Source: Alphaproteobacteria bacterium (GTDB taxonomy: Bacteria > Pseudomonadota > Alphaproteobacteria > Caulobacterales > Hyphomonadaceae). From it: a stretch of 41,445 nucleotides of DNA. Positions 14,327 through 23,249 of the stretch are shown here, piece by piece. How positions within the stretch are numbered: the stretch's first letter is position 1; each line of letters begins with the position of its first letter. The translations under genes were made by a program, and so were the position numbers. Below the pieces are notes generated by a model. That model was not told the origin of the DNA. It was given only the letters and a program-made list of their open reading frames with translations, and did no database searches. The stretch is taken from assembly GCA_016125405.1 (NCBI GenBank), contig WGLW01000017.1:1-41445 (forward strand). Reading direction: 5' to 3'.

Positions 14327-15654
14327 TCAGCCGGAATCAGCAGGCCGCTTGCACGCAGGATGTTCGCCGTCGCCGCGATGACGGAAAACGGCAGCTTCGC
14401 CCGCTCCGCAATATCCAGAAGGCTGTGCCGGCCGTCGGACTGATTGAGCAGCCAGAGCATGGCCATGTTTTTCGAGTAGGCGTCCTTGTCGCCGCCGATC
14501 GTCGAATAGAGCCCGCGACGCCCCAACTGAGGTTCGCCCATCGGCGCCGTGTTCACAAAGCGGCCGTCCCGTTCCAGCACCTCGATCGCCTGGGCGACCA
14601 TGCGCAAAGACCCTTCCAGATGTTCCGCACTAATGAAATCGAGATTGTCGCCCGAGGTATGGTATTCGGGAAAGGTCGCGAACTGGCTGCGCTGGAACAG
14701 GCCGACCTTCATCCGGAAGCCGGGCGAATTGTACTGCCGTTCGTCGTAGCCGTAAGGGAAGAAATCGATGATCGAGGGCGCCGGCGCTGCATGTTTCAGG
14801 ACGTGCGACATGATCCGGTCGATCGGCGCATCGCCCATCTCCGTGCGCTTGTAGGTTGGCCCCCCGGCGTCGCCGACGCATGAGAGGACCAGCCCGTGCT
14901 TCACCCTGCTTGCCGCATCCGGATTGCGGGCGAGCCAGGTGATCGCGCCGATTGTGCCCGGCGCAAACAGGAAGCGGTAGGTGTAGCGCGTTTTCAGCGA
15001 CTTCATCGCCGAGGCCAGATGCGCCAGCAGGGCGAGGCCGGAGCAATTGTCGTTGGCCAGCGAGGGATGGCAGATGTGCGCCTGCAGGAGGACTTCGTCT
15101 TCGACTTCGCCGGCGTGAACATATTCGGCGTAGGTGAGCGATCCGGCTTTCAGGCTGGCATCAATGCACACCTCGTACTCGCCGTCCGGCAGCGCCTCAA
15201 GGGCGTTGTGCGTCATGCAAAAGCCCCAGCGCTGCTGGTAATAGGTGGTGCGGTAGGGAATGAGGTCCGGCTGGTCCGGCAACGTGAAAATGTGGGGTTT
15301 CAGATCGGCAAGACGCATGGTTGCGCGTACCGGCGTTGAATAGTTGAGCACGTGCAGCGAATGAGCGTTGAAATCGACCACGCGCTCGCCGGCGGCATTC
15401 TTGATCCAGGCGTCGCGGATTTCCCATTCGAGCGGCACGGTCCAGTCCAGCACCGGCGTGCCCGTCGGTGTTTCGGTGCGAACAAGGTCGATCCCCTCGC
15501 CGAGAACGTCCAGTGTCTGGCGGACCCCGTCACCCGTGATGCTGCGGCAGATCGGAAAGATTCGCGAAGCCAGGGCGTGAAGGTCGGCGCCGGCGCCGGG
15601 CGGACACAGGGCCGCGACAAGATCGGCTTCAACGGGGAGAACGTCCTGTTTCAA
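14323..15654 (-). CDS. DUF4910 aminopeptidase-like protein
   Basis: This 443-residue protein matches the DUF4910/aminopeptidase-like group: an N-terminal FPICRSITGDGVRQTL, a zinc-peptidase-like core with AHICHPSLANDNCSG and EYHTSGDNLDFI, and a C-terminal winged-helix-like segment (DGRHSLLDIAERAKLPFSV). The core resembles M28 peptidases. The family recurs next to cytidylyltransferase/C-methyltransferase/aminotransferase sugar cassettes, where it may cut or form an amide on a sugar. No member role is known to me. It lacks a signal peptide, so it is cytoplasmic. Confidence 0.82.
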   Translation of the reverse strand: MKQDVLPVEADLVAALCPPGAGADLHALASRIFPICRSITGDGVRQTLDVLGEGIDLVRTETPTGTPVLDWTVPLEWEIRDAWIKNAAGERVVDFNAHSLHVLNYSTPVRATMRLADLKPHIFTLPDQPDLIPYRTTYYQQRWGFCMTHNALEALPDGEYEVCIDASLKAGSLTYAEYVHAGEVEDEVLLQAHICHPSLANDNCSGLALLAHLASAMKSLKTRYTYRFLFAPGTIGAITWLARNPDAASRVKHGLVLSCVGDAGGPTYKRTEMGDAPIDRIMSHVLKHAAPAPSIIDFFPYGYDERQYNSPGFRMKVGLFQRSQFATFPEYHTSGDNLDFISAEHLEGSLRMVAQAIEVLERDGRFVNTAPMGEPQLGRRGLYSTIGGDKDAYSKNMAMLWLLNQSDGRHSLLDIAERAKLPFSVIAATANILRASGLLIPAD

Positions 15655-15701
15655 GTTTCAACTCGCATTCTGGCCAGACGATCTGCGCACCTTCCGGCGC
15701 A

Positions 15702-17114
15702 TCAGTTGACGGACCTTGCCACAAGAACCCAGTCGTCGAAATTGCTGCTGTTCGCGCCGGAAGGTTTCAATTTCACTCTGGCGCCGGAGGGAACAGGCGC
15801 CTCAGCCGCCGGCGTATAGACCCCGTTCGAGGGATCATACCAGCGGAGCGTCACATTCGGGCCCGACATCCGCCCGAGATCGATCTCGATTTCCCGGGAA
15901 GACGGGAGATAAACGACCGCGACCTTACGATCGGCAGTGAGGGCCGCAACGGCGCGATCCTCGCCTGCGCCATGACCCGCGCCAACAAACCTTGATTGCA
16001 GATCGGGCTGCAGGTTCGCCCAGTCGGCGGCCTCGAGAATGCTGCGGACATGCGTCATGGTTTGCGAGCCGCGCGAGGAGAGCGCTTCGCGCCAGTCCGT
16101 CGGCGCCTTGAACAGGCCCCGCGCATCGAAATGCCAGATCGGGTTGTTGCCGAAGACATGACCGAATGCGCCCGAAAGAACGGCGTAAAAGGCCTGGCGC
16201 CGCAGGCCGAGCTCGTTGGCGGGCGGTCCGCCATAATCCTCGTTTTCGTAGGTGCCCTCGATGAAGAAGACCGGCATGTCGGACCGGCGGTATTCCAGTC
16301 CGGTAATCTCGTTGATGTGTTCGCGGACATAGACGGTGTTGAGCGACAGCCAGTCCTCATCCGGCCAGTAGTCCAGTCCGGCGACGCCGGACGAACAATG
16401 CACGGTATGCAATGCCGTGGGGTTCGTTTCCCGAATGCCCGCCACCAGCTGGCGAACCAGCTTTCGATTGGGCGGCGCATAATCGCCGCACTCGACCCAG
16501 ACGATGTTGGAGAGATGCTTGAAGCGCGCGCCCACATACCGGCCATAGGCAAGCATCGCGTCCGGCCCGTTGGCGACCATCTCCTTGTACCAGCCCTCCC
16601 CTCCGCCGCCGGCTCCGGCATAGCACGGGGCAAGCAGCACCATGATGCCCAACTCCTCCGCCTTGCCCAGAATCCAGTCGGCATGGGCGAAGTACTTTTC
16701 GTAAGGTGTCGAAAAATCGCCGGGCGTCATGAAGGGCGGATCGCCATAGATGTTGGCGGGGGCGTGCGTGGCGAACTTGTGCTCGATCAGGTTGACAAGC
16801 ACCGTGTTGAACCCACGCGCCTTGCGGTCTTCGAGATAGTCTGAAGCATCCTTGCGATTGAGCTGGGCGATCAGCGACCAGGCGCTGTCGCCGTGCATCA
16901 TGAAGGGCTTGCCGGCCGCGTCGATCGGATGTCGAAGGCCAGGACGGGTGCTCAGCGGGAACACAGGAACGGGAAAGTTGACGGCGACGTCCTGCGCCTG
17001 GGCAAGGTTGCAGGTGGCGGTGACCGACGCCGTCGCCCACAGGCCGCCGATCGCAGCCATTACGCTTCGACGGTTGAACGGAAAGCCCGACCCGGATCCG
17101 CGGTTCGCGCTCAT
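15702..17114 (-). CDS. DUF4038 glycoside-hydrolase-like protein, Tat-exported
   Basis: This 470-residue protein starts with a twin-arginine-like signal (NRRSVMAAIGGLWAT, ending near AQAQ) and continues as a TIM-barrel DUF4038 domain (apiosidase-like): GKPFMMHGDSAWSLIAQL, NTVLVNLIEHKF and VECGDYAPPNRK. A C-terminal putative collagen-binding-like beta domain ends with RWYDPSNGVYTP. It probably trims a glycan in the periplasm or outside. Its ATGA overlap with the pyruvyl-transferase gene links it to synthesis of the same polymer. A paralogue lies at 28161-29630. Confidence 0.86.
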   Translation of the reverse strand: MSANRGSGSGFPFNRRSVMAAIGGLWATASVTATCNLAQAQDVAVNFPVPVFPLSTRPGLRHPIDAAGKPFMMHGDSAWSLIAQLNRKDASDYLEDRKARGFNTVLVNLIEHKFATHAPANIYGDPPFMTPGDFSTPYEKYFAHADWILGKAEELGIMVLLAPCYAGAGGGGEGWYKEMVANGPDAMLAYGRYVGARFKHLSNIVWVECGDYAPPNRKLVRQLVAGIRETNPTALHTVHCSSGVAGLDYWPDEDWLSLNTVYVREHINEITGLEYRRSDMPVFFIEGTYENEDYGGPPANELGLRRQAFYAVLSGAFGHVFGNNPIWHFDARGLFKAPTDWREALSSRGSQTMTHVRSILEAADWANLQPDLQSRFVGAGHGAGEDRAVAALTADRKVAVVYLPSSREIEIDLGRMSGPNVTLRWYDPSNGVYTPAAEAPVPSGARVKLKPSGANSSNFDDWVLVARSVN

Positions 17115-18358
17115 GTCGGTTTGGCGTCCATGTTGAACGACTCCATGATACTGGCGGCGACGCCGTCCAGATGATCCGACACCGCTTCGCGCAAATGGGT
17201 GCTGACATCGGCAAGCGAGGCGCTCGCACCTTCCAGATCAGCCGAGAGTTCGTCAAAGTGCCTTTGCAGAAGGCCGGGGTCAAAATCCCGGATATTCTGG
17301 CAATAGGCCCCCAGGCCGAAATCGGTCATCACCGCCCGGTTCTTTTCCGCGTAGCCCAGCGAAATCGCTGGCCGGCCGCAGATCAGGGCGCTCACCACCG
17401 TATGATAGCGTGTCGCCACGACGATGTCGGTCTTGCCGACTTCTCCGCAGAGATCGCGCAGGGACCCGGGCTGGGCGATGGTCACATCGCCTTCCCGATC
17501 CGGCGCTGTTTCGACCAGACGGTTGCGGAGATCGGCGGCGGCGGGCGCATCGCCAACGTCGCCGACCAGGATGTGGATGGCGTTCCCCTGTTTCAGGAGG
17601 CCGGCGCTAAAGGCCGCAAGCTTGCCCATATAGGCCTCATAGATGTCGTCCGCGGAACCCTTCTCACCGCGCCAGGTATGATAATCCATCACGCCGATGC
17701 CGATGGTGCGCCTGGCCCCGGAGCGCAAGGGCGGTCGCGGCGCGTCGAGACCAAAGACGAGGTCCGGAGTGACGACGTCCCGCGACGTGTCGACGCCAAG
17801 ACGATCGCGAACGAAGGCCTTTGCATTTTCGTCGCGATATGAGCGGTGGTCCGCCATTGCGGCGGTCCAGCCGAAGAAGCGGCGGTTCAACGGACGTTCG
17901 ACCGGGCCGGCCCCGATGGAAACGAACATCACCTTCGCTCCAGCCTGCTTCGCGGCTGCGCACCATCGCCACATTGGATAGGCGTGCTGCATGGTCGTGA
18001 CCAGCAGGTCATCGAAAACGCCGGTGCCGGGAACGACGAGATAATCGACGCTGCGCATCAGGCGGTGGGTCGCGGACCAGCGACGGAACTCATTGACCAT
18101 TTTGCCAAGAGGACCCGGCAGGCGCGAGAGGCGCTGCAAGTCTTCCCGGATCGCAACCGCGGGCGCGCCAAAATCGCGCTCGACGACGCCGGGCATCGAG
18201 GCCGCGACAGTGAAGCGCGCGGCCGGGAGTCGTTTCTTCAGTTCGGCCAGCGCGACCTCGAGGGTCGCATCATTGCCGGTGTTGCCGATGCCAAAGCCGC
18301 CGTAGAGCACGATGTGCGGCCCTGCACCGGCGTTTTCCTTGCTCACAAGGTCCGACAT
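17111..18358 (-). CDS. Polysaccharide pyruvyl transferase family protein (copy 1)
   Basis: This 415-residue protein has the CsaB/WcaK-type pattern: GGFGIGNTGNDATLEVAL at the N-terminus, YLVVPGTGVFDDLL, MFVSIGAGPVERPLN, and VATRYHTVVSALICGRPAISLGY with the conserved RxH motif. Family members transfer pyruvate from PEP to sugar residues as a ketal, or act as GT-B-like glycosyltransferases. It is cytoplasmic. It overlaps the DUF4038 gene by 4 bp. It is paralogous to 20476-21768, and each copy sits next to a GT2 gene. Confidence 0.87.
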   Translation of the reverse strand: MSDLVSKENAGAGPHIVLYGGFGIGNTGNDATLEVALAELKKRLPAARFTVAASMPGVVERDFGAPAVAIREDLQRLSRLPGPLGKMVNEFRRWSATHRLMRSVDYLVVPGTGVFDDLLVTTMQHAYPMWRWCAAAKQAGAKVMFVSIGAGPVERPLNRRFFGWTAAMADHRSYRDENAKAFVRDRLGVDTSRDVVTPDLVFGLDAPRPPLRSGARRTIGIGVMDYHTWRGEKGSADDIYEAYMGKLAAFSAGLLKQGNAIHILVGDVGDAPAAADLRNRLVETAPDREGDVTIAQPGSLRDLCGEVGKTDIVVATRYHTVVSALICGRPAISLGYAEKNRAVMTDFGLGAYCQNIRDFDPGLLQRHFDELSADLEGASASLADVSTHLREAVSDHLDGVAASIMESFNMDAKPT

Positions 18359-18530
18359 CGCTCACCGTACGGTTAACGCTGGGCCGCCGCCCCCAGGTCC
18401 GACCTAAGGGTGACCCACGCCGCGTTTTATCAATCAGCACGCAACGCCCATGCCAATGCCGCGCCCCGGACGCCTTCACTGGCCCGGGACTTGCTGCGGA
18501 TCAATCCACGCTCGTACAAGCATTGTCGCC

Positions 18531-19502
18531 ATGATCCCGGCTTCCGCCTCTTCTCTCCCGCTCGTCGCCGTCGTTACGCCTGTTCACAATGGCGCAGCGT
18601 ACCTCGCCGAAACCATGAAGAGCGTTCAGGCCCAGGATTACCCGAACATCGTGCATGTGCTGCTGGAGAACGCCTCCACCGACGCCACTTCCGAGATCAT
18701 TGCAACATTTGAAGGCGGCAGGATCCCGCTGACCGTTGGACACAACAGCACCCTGCTGCCGATGATCGACAACTGGAACAAGGCGCTCACCATGATCCCG
18801 GAGACGGCCGCCTATTTCATGGTGCTTTGCGCCGACGACGCCCTCCGCCCGGACGCCGTGAGCCGCATGGTGGCCGTGGCCGAATCCGATCCGATGGTCA
18901 TGGCGGTGACCAGTGCGGTGACCCGCAATGACGTCGTGGTCGATTTCGGCTGGCCGAAGGATATGACGGTCTATGACGGCCCGGATGTCATCCACCGGCT
19001 TTTCCGGGAGACGCCGATCACAGACGCCCGCTCGGCGATGTTTCGACGGCCTGCAGATATGGAGAAACCCTTTTTCGATCCCTCTCTCTATTCATCCGAG
19101 GATACCGAGGCCCTGCTGAGGGTGATTTCCAGGGGCAAGATGGGCTTCGTGCACGAACCGATCATCATGGTCCGCGAGCACGAGAACAACATGTCGAATG
19201 CGGTGGCGCGCCCGATGGGGCTGCAGTTCCTGGATCATTTCGTCGTCATCGAACGCTACGCGCCGGTCGGACGCGGGGTCGATTCCAGGCAGGCGATCTA
19301 TCGCGACTATCGACGCTATTATATTCGCCGGCTTCTGATCTGGCGGTGGATCGACGGCAACCGGCGCGCCTATGACTATCACATGGGCAAGCTGGCCGAC
19401 CTGAGGACGCGGCCGCGTCTCCTGGAGTATGCCGACGCAGCGATCGATCTGCTGCTGAAGCGTGTCCGCCTTCGCCCGAAACTCTACGCCTTTCCCGGCT
19501 GA
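18531..19502 (+). CDS. Family 2 glycosyltransferase (copy a)
   Basis: This 323-residue GT-A enzyme begins PLVAVVTPVHNGAAYLAETM, with NASTDATSEII and the DxD-like CADDA motif near residue 100. A REHENNMSN block follows in the acceptor half. There is no membrane helix. The ATG at 18531 is used although no clear ribosome-binding site precedes it; a more upstream start would add an unrelated tail. The C-terminal arrangement (YRDYRRYYIRRLLIWR) is shared with the neighbour at 19518, so the two are duplicates. It points away from the pyruvyl-transferase gene with 172 bp between them. Confidence 0.87.
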   Translation: MIPASASSLPLVAVVTPVHNGAAYLAETMKSVQAQDYPNIVHVLLENASTDATSEIIATFEGGRIPLTVGHNSTLLPMIDNWNKALTMIPETAAYFMVLCADDALRPDAVSRMVAVAESDPMVMAVTSAVTRNDVVVDFGWPKDMTVYDGPDVIHRLFRETPITDARSAMFRRPADMEKPFFDPSLYSSEDTEALLRVISRGKMGFVHEPIIMVREHENNMSNAVARPMGLQFLDHFVVIERYAPVGRGVDSRQAIYRDYRRYYIRRLLIWRWIDGNRRAYDYHMGKLADLRTRPRLLEYADAAIDLLLKRVRLRPKLYAFPG

Positions 19503-19517
19503 GCGGGACCTCAGCCG

Positions 19518-20483
19518 TCACGCAGGATAGCCGCTCCATGCCGGCCGAAGCGCCAGCTTGGTCCACGGCCAATCGGCGACGGCGTCGAGAAATTGCAGGA
19601 CAGAAGGCGCGGCTCCGAGCTCGTTCAACATCGCGAGATGACGCGCCACGCGCTCGGTCTGACCTGCGGCGCGCCATTTGAGCAGTCGCCGCAGATAGTA
19701 TCGCCGGAAACACGCGAAAAACCTGCGACCTTCCTTGGAGCCGAGACCGAATTCCGCATAGCGCTTCATCAGAACGAGATGCTCGCCAAGGTCGAGCTGG
19801 AGGGGTTTGACGAGCGTGTTGGTGTCGGTGCCGCCATGATCGCGCGTCACGGCCAACTTCTCATGTACGAAGCCCCAGTCGCCATGACGCAGGATATCGA
19901 GGCAGGCGTCGGTGTCGTTGGTGGTCATGTTGACTTCGAAGAAGGGCTTGCGCATGTCGAGCACATCGCGCCGGAAGATGGTCTGGTGGGCCACGATCGT
20001 GCCGTCTCCCTTGAGAAAGCGGCCAACCGCCTCCCTGCCGTCAAAGACTTCCCGATCCGGCTCCCAGCCCCCGCTGAGCTCTCCGCCGCGATGATCGAGC
20101 TCGCAACCAACCGCGACGACGCCGGGATGCCGCATGGCGAGGCCGACCATCTGCGCGGAGAATTCCGGCGCCATGAGATCATCGGCACAGAGAACGCGGA
20201 AATAGGGAGCCTCGGGCGGAACAAGCTCCAGCGCGAGGTTCCAGTTCACGCCCATGGAAACGGTGGCGGGATTTCGTTTCACGACCACGGGAATGCGCGC
20301 ATTCGCGTAGCGCTCCAGAATTTCCGGCGTTGCATCCGTGCTCGCATTGTCGAGCACAAAGTGAATTATGTTGGGGTAGGTCTGCGCCTGCACGGAATCC
20401 ATGGTTTCGGCGAGGTAAGCCGCGCCATTATAAACCGGCGTGACGATCGCGAAGAGCGGATATTTTGCTGCGGGATCATTCAT
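19518..20483 (-). CDS. Family 2 glycosyltransferase (copy b)
   Basis: This 321-residue paralogue of copy a has FAIVTPVYNGAAYLAETM, NASTDATPEILERY and LCADDLMAPEF (DxD-type). Both share a C-terminal RRYYLRRLLKWR-type block. It converges on copy a with 15 bp between stops. Its ATG overlaps the end of the second pyruvyl-transferase gene by 8 bp, so those two are co-translated. The donor and linkage cannot be inferred. It would act on the lipid-linked glycan at the cytoplasmic face. Confidence 0.88.
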   Translation of the reverse strand: MNDPAAKYPLFAIVTPVYNGAAYLAETMDSVQAQTYPNIIHFVLDNASTDATPEILERYANARIPVVVKRNPATVSMGVNWNLALELVPPEAPYFRVLCADDLMAPEFSAQMVGLAMRHPGVVAVGCELDHRGGELSGGWEPDREVFDGREAVGRFLKGDGTIVAHQTIFRRDVLDMRKPFFEVNMTTNDTDACLDILRHGDWGFVHEKLAVTRDHGGTDTNTLVKPLQLDLGEHLVLMKRYAEFGLGSKEGRRFFACFRRYYLRRLLKWRAAGQTERVARHLAMLNELGAAPSVLQFLDAVADWPWTKLALRPAWSGYPA

Positions 20484-21768
20484 CGACTGGTCTCGTTCGC
20501 ATGCTTTGACGGAGCATTCGTTGGTCCGCCTCCGGCGCGGTAATCCGCCTCGCAGCTTGTGACGCTCTCGGTTTCAGCCACCTTTCGGCCAGCAAATTTT
20601 CCTGATGGGCAAGCTGTTCGGCATAGTCGCCGACGCGGCGCCGGATGGCCTGTTCATGGGCAGTGCGATCGGCAAGCAGCTGGCCAGTCTGGAATTTCAG
20701 GCGCTCGAGGTCGAACGTCTCGACGTCCTGGCTGAATTCGGCCAGTCCCATCTCGGTTAGGAGAGCTTCGTTCTTTTTGGCGTAACCGAGGGAAATCGTC
20801 GGCCGCCCGGCCTTGAGGGCGCAGACCAGGTTGTGGAAGCGCGTCACCACCGCGATATCGGCGCCGGCCATCTGAGCCATCACGTCGTCGAGGTTCCGCG
20901 CCGCCTCGAAAGGCTCGAGACCCTCGGCATGAGACGCACGGAGGGCCAAAACGCTGCGCGTTACGTCATTCACGGCCTGGATGTCCTTGTCCTTGCCGAT
21001 AACGAATTTCACGCGCCGCCCCGTCTCGACCAGCCAGCCGACATAGCGCGCGAGTTTCGCGATGTAGTCCTCGTAGATTTCGCGACCGTCGCGAACGCTG
21101 CCGGCCCAGCCATAGTAGGCCATCACACCAACCGCGACGATGATTGGCGCTTTCGCAGGACGCGGCGCGGGCCGGGGCGGTGGCAAGCTGAACGCAAGAT
21201 CCGGAAACACGGGATCCATGTCGGCCCAGCGGGCAATGCCCTTCATGAAAGCCTTGGACGGCAGGTCACGATAGGAACGATACCGGGCCCGGTGTGCTGC
21301 GCCTTTCATCAGAAACCGGCTCAGCGAGCGTGTGATCGGCCCTGCCCCGACGCTGACGAACCCCACCCTCGCTCCGCCGAGCCTGGCGCCCAGGGTCCAG
21401 CGCCAGAGATCATAGGGCAACCCGAGTGGCGATTCGTTGAAGTCGTCGAGAATTCCGGTGCCGGGAACAATCAGCACGTCCAGCTTCGAGGCCTGACGGA
21501 TGGCGTGAGCGAGGTTGGCGATGCGGCCGGGCATGCCGAGCAGCGCTCGGTTCAGGATGCCCTTGGCGCCTGCAATTTTCAACGGCGTGCATTCGACGCC
21601 ATGCGCTTTGCTGACGATATCGGGATGTGTGCAGATGCAGATGAGTTCGGCCTCGGGCAGGCGTTTGCGCAGGACGCGCAGCATCGCCTCCAGCGATCCT
21701 TCATTGCCAAGATTGCCAATGCCGAATTGTCCGAGCAGCCCGATGCGAAGCGAATTAGCCTGAGTCAC
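20476..21768 (-). CDS. Polysaccharide pyruvyl transferase family protein (copy 2)
   Basis: This 430-residue paralogue of the protein at 17111 shows LLGQFGIGNLGNEGSLEAML, VLIVPGTGILDDFN, GFVSVGAGPITRSLSRF and VVTRFHNLVCALKAGRPTIS. The RxH motif is conserved. The start is taken as the GTG at 21768, just before the conserved core and overlapping the upstream GT2 stop by 14 bp; a longer start at 21825 has no supporting core sequence. Copy 2 has a longer, charged C-terminus than copy 1. Confidence 0.85.
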   Translation of the reverse strand: MTQANSLRIGLLGQFGIGNLGNEGSLEAMLRVLRKRLPEAELICICTHPDIVSKAHGVECTPLKIAGAKGILNRALLGMPGRIANLAHAIRQASKLDVLIVPGTGILDDFNESPLGLPYDLWRWTLGARLGGARVGFVSVGAGPITRSLSRFLMKGAAHRARYRSYRDLPSKAFMKGIARWADMDPVFPDLAFSLPPPRPAPRPAKAPIIVAVGVMAYYGWAGSVRDGREIYEDYIAKLARYVGWLVETGRRVKFVIGKDKDIQAVNDVTRSVLALRASHAEGLEPFEAARNLDDVMAQMAGADIAVVTRFHNLVCALKAGRPTISLGYAKKNEALLTEMGLAEFSQDVETFDLERLKFQTGQLLADRTAHEQAIRRRVGDYAEQLAHQENLLAERWLKPRASQAARRITAPEADQRMLRQSMRTRPVDE

Positions 21769-22969
21769 GAGCGTACGCTTTCGCGGGGACCATCTGCACG
21801 TCCCGGGAGATGCGGTCCGGCTCACGGCGCGCAGTGAAACCCGCAGCCACGCCCACTGTGCCGAACGCCTCGGTCAGGAACTTCATCGCCGCATAGGCGC
21901 CAAGATAGTCGCCTTCCTTAATCGCGCTCCGGACGTGCCAGCGGCCGCCTTTGACAAAGGCGCGGCGGATTTCCCTGGGCCAGCGCCTGTTTCGCATGGA
22001 CCGCCGAACCGAGTGCGACTCATCGCTGTCAGCCAGGAGTCCCGGGCTTATCTCCTCGACCAGGAGGTGAAAGGCGGCCACCCCCTCCATTTCGCTCGGC
22101 GTGTCCTCGCCCAGCAGGGCAAGATACTTGTCGAACGCTTCGAAACTCTCGGGATAGAGGCGGCGAATGAACAGCGTGACGCCCTTCTGGAACCAGGCGG
22201 CCCGTTCCGAAAAGACCGGAAACGGGCGGAACTGCTCAAGCGTCCAGGAATCGAAAATCCTGTCGAAAATCCGCCGGTTATATGCCGCCCAGGCGGCGAA
22301 CGGATCATCCCCTCCCCCTGTCAGCGCCCGAACCCCCGGGCGCACTCCGCCATGCTGGCGCTGAAGCAGGACGACCTCATCCACGAACACGCCGTCATTC
22401 TGGTCCGCAAGGCGCAGGATCATGTCGTAGTCCTGGCTCCGCAGGGCTTCCACATCATAGAGTCCAACGCGTTCGAACGCTTCGCGCCTGACCATCCATG
22501 TCGGATTGGGAAGGAAGCACCGCTCCATGAGCTTGATGACCGTTCGTCTGCCATCCAGCGGCACAAGTTCGACGTCCGGATGATCGACAGGAAGAACAGT
22601 TGGCGCTTCGCCGCTGAATCGAATGAACCGTCCGTAGGAAAAGTCCGCTTCGGGTGTCCGGCGAAGCGCATTGACGTGCGCCTCGAGTGCATGGGGCGGA
22701 AAGAGATCGTCATCGTCCAGAACGATGATGGCGTCGCCGGTTGCGCGCGCAATTCCGGCGTTTAGCGATCTGGATTTCCCGACCTGCGGTTGGTGTATGA
22801 CCTGCAGCGCCGCGCCGAAACCGGCCAGAACGGCGGGTGTATCGTCGTCCGATCCATTGTCGATCACAATGATCTCGTGTGGCGGCAAGGTTTGCGCCTG
22901 GACCGATCGAATGGCCTCACCCACCAGCGACGCCCGGTTGCGCGTTGGAATCAGGACTGTGACCTTCAT
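21755..22969 (-). CDS. Family 2 glycosyltransferase with C-terminal extension
   Basis: This 404-residue protein opens directly with the GT-A fold (MKVTVLIPTRNRASLVGEAI), then IDNGSDDDTPAVL and the DxD motif VLDDDDLFPPHALEAH. A helical C-terminal region of about 150 residues after the GT domain has no motif I recognise. The ATG at 22969 is chosen because the GT fold starts there. It heads the minus-strand run that continues into pyruvyl transferase copy 2 and GT2 copy b. Confidence 0.88.
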   Translation of the reverse strand: MKVTVLIPTRNRASLVGEAIRSVQAQTLPPHEIIVIDNGSDDDTPAVLAGFGAALQVIHQPQVGKSRSLNAGIARATGDAIIVLDDDDLFPPHALEAHVNALRRTPEADFSYGRFIRFSGEAPTVLPVDHPDVELVPLDGRRTVIKLMERCFLPNPTWMVRREAFERVGLYDVEALRSQDYDMILRLADQNDGVFVDEVVLLQRQHGGVRPGVRALTGGGDDPFAAWAAYNRRIFDRIFDSWTLEQFRPFPVFSERAAWFQKGVTLFIRRLYPESFEAFDKYLALLGEDTPSEMEGVAAFHLLVEEISPGLLADSDESHSVRRSMRNRRWPREIRRAFVKGGRWHVRSAIKEGDYLGAYAAMKFLTEAFGTVGVAAGFTARREPDRISRDVQMVPAKAYARDSG

Positions 22970-23249
22970 TAACCTACTCGCAAACGCTGACTCAGATCGC
23001 GCCCGCATCCGGCGCTCCGTGTCAGCCTTCACGTATTGTGCCATCTGAACGACGTCGGCGGAACATCGGATCAGGCCGCAAGCTTCGCGAATTAGGCGAG
23101 TGGCCGCTCCGGTAATCCCCGATTTACCATTCTCTCCGGTCAAACAGGTCTCGCTTGTTTTGACAAAATTCTCTTGAGTGGCGGAACTGGCCCAAATTCT
23201 GCTGACGACTGAACCAGACGACGGCCCGTCAACCATCAAGGAGCACGGA
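22970..23249. other. Divergent intergenic region between GT2 and flippase genes
   Basis: This 280-bp gap separates the minus-strand GT2 gene from the plus-strand flippase. It must hold promoters for both directions. I see no strong hairpin, palindrome or RNA gene. Frames that extend both proteins into this space look non-homologous, which supports the short starts chosen. Confidence 0.5.
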
